From Methanosarcinales archaeon (GTDB lineage Archaea > Halobacteriota > Methanosarcinia > Methanosarcinales > Methanogasteraceae), in NCBI GenBank assembly GCA_030640725.1, contig DAOWIV010000294.1, forward strand, positions 1 to 8,197: a stretch of DNA of 8,197 nt, read 5' to 3'. Position 1 is the first letter of the stretch; every line of letters starts with the position of its first letter. Position numbers and translations under genes: made by a program. Shown here piece by piece: positions 5,717 to 8,197 of this stretch. The notes under the pieces are model-generated. The model saw only the letters and a list, made by a program, of their open reading frames with translations, ran no database searches and was not told where the DNA came from.

Positions 5717-6922
5717 ATGACCACTCTCGCTCTCGAAGACTGGATCATCTGGCTCAGGCGCGAATTTCACAAGGAACCAGAGCTGAGTTTCAAGGAATTC
5801 AAAACGCAGGAGCGGATCATGAACACACTGGGTGACCTCGGGATCGAGTCAGAGAAGATTGCAAACACCGGCGTCATCGCAACGATCCACGGACGTGCGC
5901 CGCATCCATGCATCGCGCTCAGGAGCGATATTGATGCACTTGAAGTATTGGAAGAGCCGACCACGCTGAATAGGGCGTATATATCAGAGAACGCGGGCAT
6001 CATGCACGCCTGCGGGCACGACGGGCATATCGCGATGGTTCTTGGTGCTGCACGCGTACTCCAAGAGATGCGCGACAGACTGCCCGGAAGCGTCAGGCTG
6101 ATCTTCCAGCCCGCCGAGGAGCAGCCGCCCGGTGGCGCAGCGCGGGTGATTGCAGAGGGCGGGCTTGATGGGGTGGACGGGATCCTCGGGATGCATATCT
6201 TTGGTTACATCGACCTCGGAAAAATAGCGTTTCGACCGGGCAGGTTCATGGCAAGCTCAAACGTCTTCTCGATAAAGATCACCGGAAAAGGCGGGCACCA
6301 TTCCAATCCCGCGGACTGCATCGACCCGATCCTGATCGCATCGGATTTCATTCGCACCATTACCGCTGAGGTTGGGCGTATACTCGATCCCGCGAGGTAC
6401 GTCCTTGGAATCGGCAGGATACGCGGGGGTGCGCAGTTCAACAGGACGCCGGATGAGGTGGATATACTCGGGAGCTTCCGCACGTTTGATGATCGCGACA
6501 CAGAGACGATCGAGCGAACGATCGAAAAGACGCTCGACGCCCTGATGGAGACGTACCGGAAGGGCGATACAGGATGTGTTGCCAACCTTCCCACGTACGA
6601 TCTCGACGTACTTCATGGATATCCGGTGCTCGTGAACGATAGCGCATTTACGGAAGCTGTGGATGCGACACTTACGAAAACATTCCCGGATGTCGATTGT
6701 GACGCGAAACCGATCTTCGGAGCCGAGGATTTCGCGTTTTACCTGGAGAGGGTGCCTGGCATATATCTCCTGCTCGGGACGCTGAACCTGCAAAAAGGGA
6801 TCGTTGAGGGCAACCATTCGAGCAGGTTCGATATCGACGAGGATGTGCTCATGATCGGCACAGAGATTCTGCAAACGATCGTACTCGACTTTCTCAAGCG
6901 CCCGGAGGAATATCTACGATGA
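5717..6922 (+). CDS. M20D family amidohydrolase (N-acyl-amino acid hydrolase type)
   Basis: This is a cytoplasmic metal-dependent enzyme that removes acyl groups from N-acyl amino acids or similar amides; the family includes hippurate and IAA-amino acid hydrolases and N-acetyldiaminopimelate deacetylase. At 401 residues it is complete. The N-terminal FHKEPELSFKE (17-27) is followed by HACGHDGH (97-104), with Cys99 and His101 as metal ligands, then PAEE (132-135) with the catalytic and metal glutamates, GMH (158-160), the dimerisation-domain motif GKGGHHSNP (190-198), GAEDFAFY (335-342) and NHSSRFDID (366-374), where His367 is the last ligand. All expected active-site residues are present. The ATG has no ribosome site and may be leaderless. 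It is the first gene of a three-gene operon, its stop overlapping the acetyltransferase start. The substrate cannot be named from sequence. Confidence 0.93.
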   Translation: MTTLALEDWIIWLRREFHKEPELSFKEFKTQERIMNTLGDLGIESEKIANTGVIATIHGRAPHPCIALRSDIDALEVLEEPTTLNRAYISENAGIMHACGHDGHIAMVLGAARVLQEMRDRLPGSVRLIFQPAEEQPPGGAARVIAEGGLDGVDGILGMHIFGYIDLGKIAFRPGRFMASSNVFSIKITGKGGHHSNPADCIDPILIASDFIRTITAEVGRILDPARYVLGIGRIRGGAQFNRTPDEVDILGSFRTFDDRDTETIERTIEKTLDALMETYRKGDTGCVANLPTYDLDVLHGYPVLVNDSAFTEAVDATLTKTFPDVDCDAKPIFGAEDFAFYLERVPGIYLLLGTLNLQKGIVEGNHSSRFDIDEDVLMIGTEILQTIVLDFLKRPEEYLR

Positions 6923-7371
6923 AAATCGAGATATTTCATAGATCAATGACCTCTGCGGTGAAAGAACTGGTTCTGGGAGTGCTGAACGAAGAGGGTTTTG
7001 AATACGACCCTGCAAAAGACTTTGATCTGGATAAGATCGAGGATTATTACCTGCAGAACCGCGGAATCTTCTACACCGGGGTCGTGGACGGCACGATTAT
7101 AGGCACGAGTGCTGTGAGACTGATAGATGGCGGGACGTGCGAGATAAAGCGCATCTATGTAAGAAAAGACTTCAGAGGAAGAGGTTTTGGGAGTGCGCTC
7201 TTCATTCAGGCTTTAAAATTTGCAGAGAAAAACTATTCAACGGTTGTGCTCAAGACCGATGCACGACTCGAGGATGCGATCAACCTGTACCACAGAAACG
7301 GGTTTTTGGTGGTAAAGGATGAAGGTGGAGTCATGTATTTTGAAAAAACCGGTTTGGAGGTAAGCTTATGA
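6919..7371 (+). CDS. GNAT family N-acetyltransferase
   Basis: It transfers an acetyl group from acetyl-CoA to an amine. The 150-residue protein is one GNAT domain. Motif A is IKRIYVRKDFRGRGFGSAL (76-94) with the pyrophosphate-binding RGRGFG at 86-91. Motif B is EDAINLYHRNGFLVV (118-132), including the conserved Tyr and the NGF turn. The start overlaps the M20 stop as ATGA, with GGAGG at 6904-6908 ten bases upstream, so it is translationally coupled. The acceptor is unknown. Pairing with an amidohydrolase hints that both may act on acylated amino acids or small amines, but this is only context. Confidence 0.9.
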   Translation: MKIEIFHRSMTSAVKELVLGVLNEEGFEYDPAKDFDLDKIEDYYLQNRGIFYTGVVDGTIIGTSAVRLIDGGTCEIKRIYVRKDFRGRGFGSALFIQALKFAEKNYSTVVLKTDARLEDAINLYHRNGFLVVKDEGGVMYFEKTGLEVSL

Positions 7372-7697
7372 GAATCTGGGATATACCCCCCGAGAAATTA
7401 TGCCGCAACCATCTGCTCGGCGAGCACAGGGAACTTCATGCGATGTGGTCGATAATAACCGGCAACAAGAAAGCGTACGCGAACCACCCTGAGACCCTGC
7501 GCTGGAAGGGGCGGCTCAGGGCACTCTACTTGAGACACGAGAAACTGGTTGGGGAGATGGCAAATCGGGGATACAAGCACCATACGCCCCTTGACGTGAA
7601 GCTTGCGACTGGTGATGCCAGACAGACTGAATTTGTTACTCCGTATGATGAACAGATCCGGATCCTCCGGGAGCGGGGCTGTGAATGCGATGTTTGA
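7368..7697 (+). CDS. Pyrimidine-dimer DNA glycosylase, T4 endonuclease V (DenV) family
   Basis: Family members cut the glycosidic bond at UV-induced pyrimidine dimers and nick the abasic site. At 109 residues it is shorter than T4 endonuclease V (138). The core HLLGEHREL (15-23) aligns with T4 HLMAEYREL, placing Glu22 on the catalytic Glu23. The second helical stretch LRALYLRHEKLVGEMANRGY (50-69) aligns with the T4 region around EFLRKRQIELIAECLKRGF. In T4 the nucleophile is the amino group of Thr2, after Met removal. Here the N terminus is Met-Arg-Ile, so Met1 takes that position. The aromatic C-terminal tail of T4, which contacts DNA, is absent. The start overlaps the GNAT stop (ATGA) and has a strong GGAGGT six bases upstream. 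It is the last gene of the operon, before the hairpin terminators. Confidence 0.82.
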   Translation: MRIWDIPPEKLCRNHLLGEHRELHAMWSIITGNKKAYANHPETLRWKGRLRALYLRHEKLVGEMANRGYKHHTPLDVKLATGDARQTEFVTPYDEQIRILRERGCECDV

Positions 7698-7733
7698 GAA
7701 CGAGACGCGAGGTGCTCCGTTCAAAAATCACAA

Positions 7734-7754
7734 AAAACTTTTCACAAAAGTTTT
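7734..7754. terminator. A/T hairpin between convergent genes
   Basis: AAAACTTTT, a CAC loop and AAAAGTTTT form a perfect 9-bp inverted repeat about 36 bases after the glycosylase stop. Its arms give T-tracts on both strands, so with the next hairpin it probably ends transcripts from both sides. Confidence 0.55.
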
Positions 7755-7762
7755 ATCAAAAA

Positions 7763-7789
7763 CTGCCCTTCGGGCAGGGTTTGTTTTTA
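7763..7789. terminator. GC hairpin with T-tract, bidirectional terminator
   Basis: CTGCCC-TTC-GGGCAG is a perfect 6-bp stem (7763-7777) followed on the plus strand by TTTGTTTTTA. On the minus strand it is followed by TTTTTG and the A/T hairpin. It touches the stop codon of the aldehyde oxidoreductase gene and so serves both that gene and the plus-strand operon. Confidence 0.65.
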
Positions 7790-8197
7790 TGCTTTCCTAT
7801 ATGTCAAGAAATGGTCTTCGAACCGGTTTGCAATTCCCAGTTCCGCAAGTTTCCAGCCAGCAGGCACCCCATCCAGCCCCCAGCCCCTGAACCGGTAGTA
7901 TTCGTCCAGCGCACGCTCAAATTCGCTGCGATTGATGCCGCCGTCGCCAAAGAACCTGCCAGGCAGCGTGTCATCTGCTCGCGTGAAGCCTGCACGTAGA
8001 TTGAACATGCGCTCAAGATTCCATATCCGCTCGCCTGTGCGCAGCAGATCCTCTGGCGTGTACGGAAGTCCGGTTACAGCGCTCAACATGTCCGAATACT
8101 CCTCGGCTGAGAGGGCGAAGGATGAGAAGCGGCACATCACAAGCGAATCCATCGCAGCCGAGAGATTCTGGAAGAGAGAGACCAGCCCCGGCTTCCC
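7787..8197 (-). CDS. Aldehyde:ferredoxin oxidoreductase, C-terminal 136 residues (runs off right edge)
   Basis: These tungstopterin enzymes oxidise aldehydes to acids with ferredoxin as acceptor. The visible part is the C-terminal domain. It begins GKPGLVSLFQNLSAAMDSLVMC, and the Cys at fragment residue 22 corresponds to the isolated fourth ligand of the 4Fe-4S cluster (Cys494 in the Pyrococcus furiosus enzyme). There follow TGLPYTPEDLLRTGERIWNL, the conserved RMFNLRAGF, DDTLPGRFF, and a typical ending, LDEYYRFRGW with LAELGI. The pterin-binding N-terminal domains lie outside the window, so the subclass (AOR, FOR, GAPOR or WOR4/5) cannot be decided. It ends at TAA inside the terminator region, convergent with the glycosylase operon. 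Confidence 0.9.
   Translation of the reverse strand, partial: GKPGLVSLFQNLSAAMDSLVMCRFSSFALSAEEYSDMLSAVTGLPYTPEDLLRTGERIWNLERMFNLRAGFTRADDTLPGRFFGDGGINRSEFERALDEYYRFRGWGLDGVPAGWKLAELGIANRFEDHFLTYRKA

Overview
The window looks like a fragment of a euryarchaeal chromosome of the methanogen / anaerobic alkane-oxidiser type (Methanosarcinia, Syntrophoarchaeia or ANME-like lineages). The grounds are an archaeosortase A, AT-rich TATA-like boxes at leaderless spacing beside genes with strong GGAGG or GGTGA ribosome sites, an aconitase-family small subunit carrying the homoaconitase loop used in coenzyme B synthesis, a diheme b cytochrome, and a tungsten-type aldehyde:ferredoxin oxidoreductase. Base composition is roughly balanced by eye. 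The exact lineage is inference; no rRNA, tRNA, CRISPR array or insertion sequence is seen.

Left block, minus strand (1-3460). A long ScpB-like chromosome condensation protein with an unusual C-terminal half is followed by a gene-poor interval of about 360-450 bp, then translationally coupled pyrB-pyrI (aspartate carbamoyltransferase catalytic and regulatory chains). Last comes the first 163 codons of archaeosortase A, which runs off the left edge.

Middle block, plus strand (3637-5666). scpB and the cytochrome gene are divergent across a 176 bp promoter region. The cytochrome b gene overlaps by 4 bases a single ORF that fuses an isopropylmalate/homoaconitate dehydratase small subunit to a complete SAM-dependent methyltransferase. 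This fusion is the most unusual object in the window.

Right block, plus strand (5717-7697). Three genes with ATGA overlaps form a tight operon: an M20 amidohydrolase, a GNAT acetyltransferase, and a short T4 endonuclease V-like pyrimidine-dimer glycosylase whose N terminus lacks the classical Thr2. The operon ends at two consecutive hairpins flanked by T/A tracts. These lie between it and the convergent C-terminal part of an aldehyde:ferredoxin oxidoreductase gene that runs off the right edge.
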